Shown one piece after another: positions 11,501 to 23,500 of a stretch of DNA of 64,000 nucleotides. The notes beneath the pieces are model-generated. The model saw only the letters and a list, made by a program, of their open reading frames with translations, was not told where the DNA came from and did not search any database. A program made the position numbers and the translations under genes. Each line of letters opens with the position of its first letter. Within the stretch, counting starts at the first letter, position 1. Origin of the DNA: Nelumbo lutea (taxonomy: Eukaryota; Streptophyta; Magnoliopsida; Proteales; Nelumbonaceae); the NCBI GenBank assembly GCA_022828595.1, contig JAKGHH010000004.1:22576372-22640371 (forward strand). The letters are read 5' to 3'.

Positions 11501-14500
11501 ACATGATCTCGTTCCCTACACTTCCTAGGCTGGACTGGTCTTCAGAATCTTCTTCACTTTTCACTTCCTCCGAATTGCAGGCTACCCAACCCTCACCAAC
11601 TCCCTCCCTTTCCTCAATGCAAGCTCTAGTGCACCTAGGATTTCGTTGATCCTATGAGGACTGGACGGCGCTAGCTGAATCTACTGTGGCTCAAGAAGTC
11701 CATTGCAAAGAGCCCCTTGAGCTCTGCTCTAACCATCGGGCCTGCGAGAGAACGCAAGCATTGGCCCTCTATGGAGAAGATGATAGATGATCTCTATCAT
11801 CTATAAGCATGAGTCCCTTTCCCTGATCCATGTGATTACTTAAAGTGTCACATGGGTCAGCTTTCTGTTTGTGGTTGGACCGCGCTGCCTTCCGGTTGGT
11901 TCAAACACAACGGCTCGTCCAAACAATTTGGCCAAACCACTCTCCCTCTTCGACACATCAGCATATGAAGCCAGGGCCTCCACCTTTTCTTTTAATTCAA
12001 ATTCTTTTGAATTACTTTCTTTAAATGACTTACTTATCTTTTGGTTTTCCTTCGCCGACTTTCCATTTTCCCATTTGGACTAGTTCAGGTTATCAAGCTT
12101 TCTCACCAGCAACTATGTGCCATGTGTAAACCAGCCTGCCACGCCAGCATTGCCTTCAGCCTTGGAACTTCATCCCCAAAGAGACGCTTCCACTTCTGAG
12201 ATCAGCCAGGCTCGGTACCAGGCATCACCAGATAAAACTTCAACTGATCTAGGTAGAAGTTCTGGTTTCACCTCTGTGATCCTAACCTCCTCAGCAAATC
12301 TTGCAGCTTAACTTCCTCTAGAACTCCTCCCAGCAGCCTCACTATGTTTTCCAGATTGGACTAATTCCATAGGTGGAATGGAAGTCCTACCAGTTTTAGC
12401 AACAAGCTGCCAGAGATAATGTTCCAACTCATTACACAGCGGCTTCCAGTTCTGGACTAGGACCAGCCCCTCTTCAGAGTCAAAAGTTGTGAAGCTCCGA
12501 TTTACTTCATCACCAACAACAAGAATTGCCTTCCTGCCTGAGAATGGTTTTAAGGCTACCTCAGCTTCCAGTTTCAATTTATTCACCGCTATGTCTAATA
12601 TTTTTTCTCCAATCTTTTACCTCTATTAGCTGTTATGACCGATCTCCGCTCCCAATTACTCTCAGCCTCGAGCAGCAACTTCTTTATAACATTTGAACTT
12701 AGAACCGCTTCACCCCAAAGATATGAACTCTGCTTTTACTTCTCCCTGTCATTTAAATCGACTAGCAACTGTCTCGGAACCTGCTCAAAATATCTTCTGA
12801 GTTTGGTTCTTATTCCTTGTCTGAGGTCCTGTCAATAGAGACAAGGAATTGTTGTAACTCATCCGCAAATGCTATCCAACCCTGTATCCGCTTCCCTTCC
12901 AGTATGCATACTATTTGTTTCCTATCAGAAAATATTCTGTAATGGCAATGAACCATCCTTTCCCATTCCTCCTTAACTCAACTTCATTATCTTTTCCTTA
13001 ATACCTCCATGGAGTTTGTCCAACCTACTGTCCTGATAAAGTTGATTACTCCATCAATAAACCCTTTCAGCCACAGCCAACAGCACGGCTTCCTTATGTA
13101 ATAAAATCATCGCCTTCCTATCTTCTCTGATTTTTAGCATGTTCCTACCTCTGGCCCTTCCAAGTTCGAACAGCAACCTTTTTGCTTCAACATTCAGTTA
13201 GATTTCCACCTGTTCACCGCCTGGAAAGCTTTGTCACTTAGCCCTTTCCCCATATTCGTCCCTTCGGATGAAAATTGTCCTCATCAAGAGTTTTCTTTCA
13301 AGCCTCTCTAACCATTATTATCATGCTTCAGTTTCCTTCTAAAGTTGCTAGCAGTTTGGATAAGATTTAAAGAGATCTTCTGTGGAAAGGGTGGAAACTG
13401 GAAAGAAGATAAAAAGATCCACCTGGAGGACTTGCCCAGCATTTGCTCTCCTGAACAGGAGGAAATGGGCATATATCATATAAGAGACATGAAAACTGCC
13501 TTATTACGTAAATGGCATTGGAGATTCAATGCTGAAAGAAACAGTTGGTGGAGTCTTTTGATTGCAGGTAAACATGGCCTCTCTGAGGGAGGGTGGGATA
13601 CAAATCAGGATACCAGAGGCCCAGAACCTCTAATAGTGCTGTTGGAAGGGTAATAAGTAATAACAAAAGACCCAATCTCATTCCTTAGCTGCCAAGTCAC
13701 CCCCTCACTTTTTCCAACCATCCCACAACTACCTTCGAATCACCTTCAATAATCAAGCTGTCAATTCCCAGTTCTTTGTCCTTCTTGAAGGCACTGAAAT
13801 CACCTGACCCAATCTCATTTTCTTGAAGGCACTGCCATCAGACTGGCAACGGTACCTGTATAAGATTTTGGTAGGATAACCAGTGTGGTGATAGGCCTTT
13901 GGTTGAAGCATTCCCTAGCCTTTTTAACACTTCCACCAATAAAGATGCTACAGTTGTACAAATGCTCTCACTTGAATAAATTAAACCAGCAAATAGTTGT
14001 TTTCTGATTTAAACGGGTAGAAAAGAAAGAGAAAGAAGGGTCACGAATAGAAGAGGAAGGGAGAGAGGAAGAGAAGTAGGAAAGAAAGGGTTCGGCTGAA
14101 TTATGTTTCTAGCCGCACACTAAGATGTATTTATATTGTAATCTATTACAATGACTAATTACCATAATACCCTTACTTAAAACAAATGAAAGAAAGACAA
14201 ACAAGGCCCAGCCGGCCTAATTATTCTAAATAAAAAATAAAATAAACAGCAGGTATAAAATGTGGGGTTGGAACCCCACAAACACTAACAGCTTATCAGC
14301 TATCTCTACACTCCCCCTCAAGTTGGGAGTAGATATTTGTCATACCCAACTTGCGTAAATCTGTCTCCAACCTGAATCTTGTGACTGTTTTAGTAAAGAG
14401 ATCAGCTAGCTGCATGTCAGAGGTAACATAGGGAAGACGCACTTCTTGAAATGCCAACACGCTCTCGGATAAAATATTTGTCCACCTCGATATGTTTAGT

Positions 14501-17500
14501 CCTGTCATGCTGTATTGAGTTATGGACAATGTTAATTGCTGCTTAATTATCACAATACAATATCAAAGGTTTCTCATAGTCAATTCCAAGTTCATCCAGC
14601 AAAGATTTCAGCCACAACACTTCTGCAACACCATTGGCCATGGACCTGTATTCAGCTTCAACACTGGAGCAAGCAACAACATTTTGTTTCTTGCTTCTCC
14701 AAGAAACAAGGTTCCCCCCTACAAATGCACAACACCCCGAGGTAGATCTGCCATCAATATATCCAGCCCAATCAGCATTTGTATGCACTTCTATCTTCAT
14801 GTGTCCATTGTTCTTGAAAAGTATGCCTCTCCCTAGGCATCTCTTCAAGTAAGCAAGTATCATTTCCACTACAAGAAGGTGAGTGGTCCTAGGAGAATGC
14901 ATGTACTGACTGACAACACTGACAGCATATGAAATGTCTGGTCGTGTTAGGTAGAGATAAAGAAGTTTCCCAACCAACCTTTGATACAAAGCCCTATCCT
15001 CAAGAGGTTCTCCACCTTCTGCACTTATTTTATGGTTCAACTCAATGGATGTGTCAACAAGCTTTACTCCTAACTTTCCAGTTTCTTCCAATAAGTCAAG
15101 GACATACTTTCTTTGAGAGATGAAGATGCCATGCTTAGATCGAACCACCTCAATTCTTAGGAAATAGTGCAGTTCTCCCAAGTCTTTTACTTCAAATTCT
15201 TTGTGAAGATTCTGCTTAAGAGCATCTATCTCATTAATATCACTTCCAATCATCACAATATCATCCGCATAGACAGCAAGTAAGGTCAAAGAAAAGTCTG
15301 TCTTCTTAAAGAAGAGAGTGTGATCTGATTGAGCCTACATGTAGCCGAACTTTTCTAATGCTAATCTAAACCTGTCAAACCAAGCTTTCGGAGACTGTTT
15401 CAGCCCATACAAAGCCTTCTTTAGTCGACAAACTTTCTTTCCTGCTTCTGTATTGTAAAAACCGGGAGGTAACTCTGTACACCTCCTCTTGCAAATTTCC
15501 ATTTAGAAAAGCATTCTTGACGTCCATCTGAAAAAGTGGCCATAGATAGTAGGACTCTAATTGTGTTCATCCTTGCAACTGGTGCAAAGGTCTCCATATA
15601 GTCTATGCCACAAGTTTGTGTGAAGCCCTTTGCAACCAATCTAGCCTTGTATCTCTCTACAAAGCCATCAACATTATATTTTACTGTAAACACCCATCTG
15701 CATCCAACAGGTTTCTTCCTCTCAGACTGGTCAACTAGTTCCCAAGTGTTGTTCTTAATAAGTGCATCAATCTCTATTTGCATTGCTTCCTTCCATTCAG
15801 GTATCAGAAGAGCCTCTTGCACTGTTCTGGGTATAGGAATGGTAGCAATAGATGCCAAAAATGATCTGTAGGATTCTGAGAGACGACCATAAGAGAGAAA
15901 CTGGGAAATACAATGAGCAGTGGATGAAGTACAACCATGCTTCCCTTTACGAATTGCAATTGGGAGATCAAGGTCATCTGAAGGAAGGGACTGAGACTCA
16001 ATAGTGTTAAGTGAAGTACCTGCAATAGTGAGCTCAACAATGGGTGTAATGCCTAGATCTGAAGCTGTAGGAGGTGTTGGGATCGGCCGGGACTGCTGTG
16101 AACGAGAACCAACCTGCCTCCACCACTGTTTGTGATACACTCTCAACTTCCTGGACTTTTGGCAACCCTCTTCATGGCACTCCCCCTCAACAATTGGGAT
16201 AGGTAATGGAACTTCTGGGGCTGAAATCCCTTCCTCATGACTCTCCCCCTAAGGAGAGGCCCTATGATAGTAGGGCATATCCTCAAAAAAGGTGACATCC
16301 ATGGACACATAACGCCTTCCCGAAACAGGATCATAACAGCAATACCCCTTTTGAATTTGTGCATCCCAAGGAAAATACATTTAGCAGCTTTGGGATCAAA
16401 TTTGGAGTGATGAGGTCCCAGGATTTGAACAAAGCAAGTACACCCAAAGGTTTTAAGGGGAATAGTGAACAAGTCCTTGTTTGAATATAGAAGGTTGAAT
16501 GGTGTTTTCATGTCCAAAACCCATGAGGGAATTCGGTTAATAAGGTAAACAGCAGTACGGATTGCATCCCCCCAGAAGCGTATGGGAACATTAGAGTTGA
16601 GCATAATGCTTCTGGCTACTTCCAAAATATGTCTGTTTTTTCTCTCAGCAACCCCATTCTGCTGAGGTGTACGGGGGACAAGTGCTCTAATGAATAACTC
16701 CATGGTCTAGAAGATAATGATGCCAGGGGTTTTGCAAAATACCCCTTGGCATTATCAGATATGAGAATTTTGATCTTGATTTCAATTTGGGTCAATACCA
16801 TCTAAGGGAAAGCTTGGGTCAGTGAAGGAACCTCATCTCGAGAGTGCATGAGGTATATCAACGAGAAACGGGTATAATCATCAACAAATATCAAGAAGTA
16901 TTTGTACCCCCCCCATGGCAGGAATATGATATGGCCCCCAAACATCAGTATGCACAATTTCAAATGGAACATTGCTTCTTTTATTCCTCAAAGAATAAGT
17001 TGACCTACAATGTTTTGCAAGTTCACTGCTTTCACACTTCAAACTAGACACTTGGACTGACTCAAACAAACTTGGAAACAGGCTCTTCAAAGACCCAAAG
17101 GACAAATGACCTAACCTGTTATGCCAAAGCATAATCTGACCCAAAGACTGAGAAACAATCTCCCAACTTCACTTTCCTTCCCCTGTGGATGCTCAAGCAG
17201 GAAGACTCCATTCGTCTCACAGCCAATCCCAATCACCTTCCTCGTTTCCAGATCCTGAAAGACACAACGATCGGGAAAAATAGTCATTGAACAGTTTAAT
17301 TCTTAGTAATACTACTAACTGAAAGCAAGTTAGCACTAAGCTTAGAGACATGCAAAACTGAGGACAAGGAGATGGCATCCGACAACCTGATGTCTCCCTT
17401 GCCAGAAATAAGAACAAGAGAACCATCTACAATAGACACTTTGTCATTGCCTGAGGATAAACAATAGGTGGTAAACAAGGTGGATAAACTAGTCATATGG

Positions 17501-20500
17501 TCAGAAGCACCTGAATCTATTACCCAAACGGGTCTAGTATTACCTGGGGCTAAAGTGTGATATGTTGTAGCTCTTGTACCTGAGGAAGCAAAAGCTGAAG
17601 TAGGAATGGCAGGAGTAACAGTTGAAGACTGAGATGATGACCCGGAAATACCAGCTTCATTCTCCATTTGTGTCAAGGCAGCCCGGACAGCAGCTAAGGC
17701 ATCTAGAGATGTGGTTCTTGTATTGGAAGATGATGCACTGTCAGTGTTGGCTGCGAACATTAGCACTTCCCTTTCTTATTTTTTAATCTAGTTGGAACAA
17801 GATGGGGATGCAACTTCCAACAATTATCCCTAGTATGCTTGGGCTTCTTACAATGATCACAAAAATCTCCCTTTTATCTTCCTTCTTTATTTCCTTTTCC
17901 TGATCTTTCCCATATTTTTGTTTTGTTGCTGCGACGGCTGATTCCATGGGTTGAACTTGTAACATCACTTTTCTTCTACTCTCTTCACTATGCATTAGTG
18001 AATAAGCCTGAGACAAAGTCACACTATCCCTGGTAGGAAGTTGTTGTCTTACTATGTCAAATTCAGACCTGCTAGGAATTCAAAAACTCTGTTTGTTTCA
18101 ACCAACTTGCTATAGGTAGTCGCATCTCTCTGACTCTCCCATTCAATGGTTTCCAAATGGTCAATTTCATGCCACAAAAATTTCAAAGCAGCAAAGTAAA
18201 CGGATACTAGCTTCTCCCCCTACTTGAGAATTTTCACTTCACACTTCAGTTCATAAGCCCTAGCAACATTAAGAGGTTGGGAGTAGGTCTCTTTCATATT
18301 ATCCCAGATTTCTTTAGCCGTTTTGGCCCATAAATAATTTCGGCTAATGTGGGGCTGCATTGAAATACACAACCATGTCATCACCAAATAGTTCTCTTGA
18401 ACCCATTTGGCAAGTGATGTGTCTTCATTTGTTGGTTTCTTTATATCCCCCGTCACATAGCCTAATGTACCTCTACCCCCAATTGCCATCATGGCTGATT
18501 GTACCCACTCCAAGTAATTTGTTCCATCAAACCTAACAGTTGTAATTTGAAAAGAACTTTCAGTCATACTTCCAGTCCCTAAAAAACTTTCTCCTGGAGT
18601 CTTGAATTCACTTCCTACTTTCTCCATTTTTAAGAGGATGTTAACAGTCACTACCAGAAATCAATTTCAGATTATTGGTAACTCCCAAGAAACAATCCTC
18701 AGCCAACAAGAACACCCAGGAGCCAAAAACCCAGATTACTGTAGCTACTCAAGAACCAGTCACAGTCACAGAAAAATGGGAGCAATAGTTGACCATGGGA
18801 TTTCACAAAAAAAACTCGGAGAAACTAGCAGATATATCAGAAAACTGCTGAATTAAGGTCGACCTCTGTCAGAAAACTAACAGCAATAATTGACTTAAAT
18901 CAGAACTGTCAAAAAAAAGCTCCTTTCAAGGTCGATCTCTGTCAAGAAACCCTAAAGAAATGGCAAAGGAGACAGAATTCTATTAACCACTGCTTCCAGA
19001 AGGTTAAAAGCTGTTCCATTTAAGGTGTATCTCAATAAAGATGAGTTCTTTCTCAGAAAGAATTTGATCACACCTTTAACCTTCAGATTAAGCCCTAATC
19101 TTTGACTTACCTGACTTCTCTGACTCTTCCTGGTCACCGGGCACTCTCCAAAGGTTGTGTAACCCCTTGGGCACAATTCGAATCTCCAGTGATCCTCCAA
19201 GACTCAGGTGAAGATGCAATACTTCAGATTCAATAACTTCTCATGCTGCCGACTGGATTAGGCTCACATGAGAGCCCTAAACTGCTCTAGTTTTGGCTCT
19301 GATACCAACTTGAATAAATTAAACCAGCAAATAGTTGTTTTCTGATTTAAAAGGGTAGAAAAGAAAGAGAAAAAAAGGTCACGAATAGAAGAGGAAGAGA
19401 AGTAGGAAAGAAAGGGTTTGGCTAAATTATGTTTCTAGCCGCCCACTAAGATGTATTTATATTGTAATCTATTACAATGACTAATTACCATAACACCCTT
19501 ACTTAAAACAAATAAAAGAAAGACAAACAAGGCCTAGCCGGCCTAATTATTCTAAATAAAAAATAAAATAAACAGCAGGTCTAAAATGTGGGGTTGGAAC
19601 CCCACAAACACTAACAGCTTATCATCTATCTCTACACTCTCTAATGGTGTTTGGAGCCTCACTTTCAGAAGGAACCTATTTGACCGGGAAATAGAGTTTG
19701 AATCCTTACTACACCGGTTACAGCAATCCCATCCCATTGCCTCTGAAGAGGATTGATTGTAGGATTTGGAGGTGAGACAGCAAAGGGATCCTCTAAGTTA
19801 AAGTCCATGATGCAACACCTCAGCCAGGGTGGTTCCTCCTTTCCTCACAAAATTGTTTGGGCTCGTAAAGAACCATCAAAGGTCTCTTTCCTGGTTTGGA
19901 CAGCAGCCTTGGGCAAATGGCTAACAAAAAACAAACTGGATGAGAGAGGCATTCAGATCACCTCCCAAAATTGTCCACTATGCAATGTGGAGTTGGAAAC
20001 GATATATCATTTATTCCTGCATTGCTCAACCAGCAGGTCTCTTTAGAGGCATTTGCTTGGAAACCTGAGGGTCCTTTTGGTTCGCATCGGAACCAGAATC
20101 GAAATCCCTCAGAGTCAGAATGCTCTATTCCCATAGTCTGTTTGGTTCAGACAGGAATCAGAATGGGAATCGGAATCAGTTGGAATGGGATTTCATTCCA
20201 CCCAAGGGCAGGGGAGGGAATGGTCATTTCCTCAAATGGGAGAATGCCATTCCACCAGGAATAGGAATGGGATTCCAATTTCACCCAACCAAACGGTTGG
20301 AATTGGAATCCAGACCCATATTCCCATGAACCAAGCAGACCCTCAATCTTTGTTGGGTCTTCCCTAACACCATCCTAGACTTTTAAAAGGCTGGTATGTG
20401 GAGGGACTTTCCAGCAATGGCAAGTTATTGTGGTGTATGTTTCCTGTGAAACCAGATCTAGTCCCAACAAGGGCCACAACAGCCTTTGCAGCCGTGCATT

Positions 20501-23500
20501 GGGAACATCTCCCTTCTCCTCAATGGCAAGATGTTCCCAATGCACAGCTGCAAAGGCTGTTGTGACTTGTTGCTGGGACCCTGTGTTGGAACCTGATCCA
20601 AACTCATTTCCTGCAGCTGCCTTTTGGACTATCTGGATGGAGATGAACAGTAGAATTTTTATGGCAAATCCTAGTAGATGAAATGATTCGGAATAGTATA
20701 ACTAAAGTTTATTCTTGAGCTCATGCTGCTAATCTATCTACTGAAATTCTATTTTTTGTAGTTATCACAACAGCTGAACTACTGTGTATTTTCTCTACTT
20801 GTACAGTTTCTTACTGTCCTTACTGTACTGGGATTTTCCCTCTCAATCATCAATACAATTATACATTACTTTTTCCTAAAAAGAATTAAAAAAAAAACTA
20901 ATCCATTTGTAACACTAATGAGAAAAAAAATGCTAACAAAGAAAGCAAATTACTCTATAACAAAAAAAAAATTACAAAATGTATAGCAAAAAGGAAAACT
21001 ATTAATAGAAGAATGATATAGAAAAACAAGTAGAAGATGATTTCCCAAAACTAATATTTTCCCCATTAGCACCTTTTTTTTTTCTTTTGTAACCATGACA
21101 GGTTAGGGACTTTGGTCTATTCTCTTAAAAGGTGCCTAAGAAAGATGTAAAACGGGATATGAAGGATTACTTTAAAGTATCATATTGTTTGTGTTGTCAT
21201 TGTGGCCATTGATTCTAGGTATGGCTCTATACTGTGTACTCCTTTTTCCTTTTTTTTTTTAATTTTTTGGTACCCCTTTTATGATAGGAACCAGTTTCAT
21301 AATAATTTTTCATTGTCAATTATAAAGAAAAGGAAAAAAACATAAATTTCATCCAATCTAATAATATTTCTAACAGGAAGAAAAAACATATCCCAGGTCA
21401 TATAGACAGTCAAAAACTTCAATTAAATGGATCAAAGATAATACCAAGAGGAAATGAAGGATGTCTGATTTAATGATGCTGAAAAAACATACCATACAGT
21501 GAATTAGAGTGTGCATCCCTAATGGAATGGCCATGCCTCCACCCCATCTTAAGCAGCAGCTTTACACCTAATTAACAAAAATCCAGGTGTTTATTTTTGG
21601 AATCTATAATTTTTTTACCAAGAAACTATGTTAATGAATTAATGAAAACAAACCAATAGAATTTGCAGCAGGTAGAACTATTTCATCAGGAACAGGTCCA
21701 GGAATAGCTGATGGCCTGAATTACAGTGAAGAAACAATTAAACCAAGTAAATAAGAGTTAACAGTGATATGACAATAAAATAACTACTTAATTTTAACAT
21801 TGGCACAGATAATATGTGATCAAGAAAATTTATAATAATAAAAGTTGAGCCTGAGAAAACCTCTTCTGTTGTTCCTTCTCAGCTTGTTTGCGAGCAAGCT
21901 CTGCAGCTGTAAATCCAAATGTATCAAACTGCAAAGACGTCCCTAAGGAACGGCCTTCCAATTCCTTAAGATCAAACAAGAGAAAAGATGGAGTCAATAT
22001 TAAACAAACTTAGAACCTTAGATGAGCAAGCAATCTATCAATCACATAGGATGGATAAGTAAGATAAATTTGTTAGTGAAAAGGAAGAAACAAGCTACAG
22101 CAGGGGTTCTCCATAAAAGAGGAAAAGCTTAAAGTACAAAGACAATTAGTATATTACTCTGGAAACAAGAGGACAAAACTCCAAAGCTCAAAACTATCCT
22201 TTTTTTTCTTAAGAAACAAATCCTTAGAGTTGCATAAAAAATTAGTGTCCTTTGATTCATGTGAACCATAGTATTTGTGGATGGACTCAAATAGAAGGAA
22301 ATGTATAACTAACCTAAAGCATAGTTGTCAAGGTGACACACCTAGGTGACAAAGTACCCATGGCAAGTCAAAGCACCCCAACACTTCTTCATACAGAAGA
22401 AGAAAAAGACCACAGAGAGCCAAATAGAGTGGTTTCTTGTGTCTTATTAGGGTCAAAATTGGTATTTTTAATGTTATTTTCATTTGATTACATTAATTCA
22501 ATTAGACATTAGGGTCAAAACTGTCATTTTCTACTGTCACCTAATGGAAGGTCAATTAAGTAAATCGATTGCAAACTACAGGGGTGTTTTACTAAAACAC
22601 AAACTATAGGGTAGGTTTTAGTAAATGACCCTAATAATAATAATAATAACAACAACAACAACAACAATAATAATAATAAAGACATTATCAAACTACATTA
22701 TTCATTTTGTGGGTTTATACACTAACTTTTTTATTACCTTCTTATTTGTTAGTGTTCAATCAACACACATGTTGGCGTATGATGTCTTGAACCCTCAAGA
22801 ACTTCAAAACCTAACCCGATAAGCAAGGAAGAACTTAAATTTTTGTCCAATGAAAACATTCTGGATTTTCTTTTCTTTCTTCTTTTTCTTTTCTTTTTTA
22901 TTGTTTGATAGATTTCTTTCTTCTTTTTCTTCTCATGAACATGTTGATTTTCTATGTTTTAATACAAAGTTCATACTTTGTTACGAAGGTTATAGAGGAT
23001 TATAATTGAAAGATGATTGTCGGTTGCTATGGAACCTAGAGAGTTACCCTAGAATTCATGATTTTTATTTAAAAATAAATAAAAAATCCATTGCCTAGGT
23101 GAAGAGCCCCCCCGCCCCCCCAACCTCACCTTGGCACCTTGAAAATAGGAGTGCAACTTGGGCAGGCTCAGGTTGGGATTTTGTCAATTTTTAAACAGGC
23201 CTGGTCCCGAAATCTAGGCCTCATGCAGTGCAAAATATTCAAATCAGGTACCCAACTTGCACCCCCTACTTGAAAACTATGCCATGGAGTCATCCACATA
23301 AGCCTCAGATATGCAATCTGTTCATTCATTGCAAACTTGCTGGCTAGATATGAGGAAAAGCCTTGAGGCTGTTTGAAGTTAACTTCTGTTTCCCAAAAGA
23401 TCTGATCTCTTTGTTGGAGTGCTGGCAGCTTGAGGGTCTGTCCAAGAGAGGGAAAGTTTTGTGGGAAGTGATCCCAGAAGCAGTAATTTAGTCTATTTGG

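Larger units (their letters stand above)
13970..19636 (-). mobile_element. Full-length Copia (Ty1) LTR retrotransposon, 5,667 bp, decayed coding region
   Basis: The LTRs are 13970-14310 (3') and 19308-19636 (5'), with identical 5-bp target duplication CTCTC at 13965-13969 and 19637-19641. The primer-binding site complement (GCTCTGATACCA, 19296-19307) abuts the 5' LTR. The purine-rich tract (CTTGAGGGGGAG on the minus strand) abuts the 3' LTR. Domain order gag-PR-INT-RT-RNase H is the Copia order. It sits in a plus-strand LINE, which lies in TGH intron 6, and is sense to TGH. Confidence 0.93.
13285..20885 (+). mobile_element. LINE (plus strand), split by a Copia element and carrying a MITE
   Basis: The left part at 13300-13640 encodes the RT C-terminal region ([25 protein letters not shown]). 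The frame resumes at 13840-13969 and continues directly after the Copia element at 19642 ([16 protein letters not shown]). It then reads [18 protein letters not shown] and [18 protein letters not shown] (zf-RVT, about 19870-20035). A MITE-like block follows at 20068-20345, then more LINE with an inverted duplication. The 3' end is near 20885 (CAATACAATTATACATTAC). Removing the Copia element and one CTCTC copy restores the local reading frame. Confidence 0.8.
2524..21492 (-). other. TGH intron 6, 18,969 bp
   Basis: The donor GTATGT at 21492 pairs with the acceptor TTTTCAG ending at 2524. From low to high coordinates it contains plain intron sequence (2524-3263), a gag-only Copia derivative, a decayed plant-mobile-domain gene, a minus LINE, and a plus LINE that itself holds a Copia element and a MITE. 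The last part is plain intron (20886-21492). It is likely transcribed as one long intron. Confidence 0.88.
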
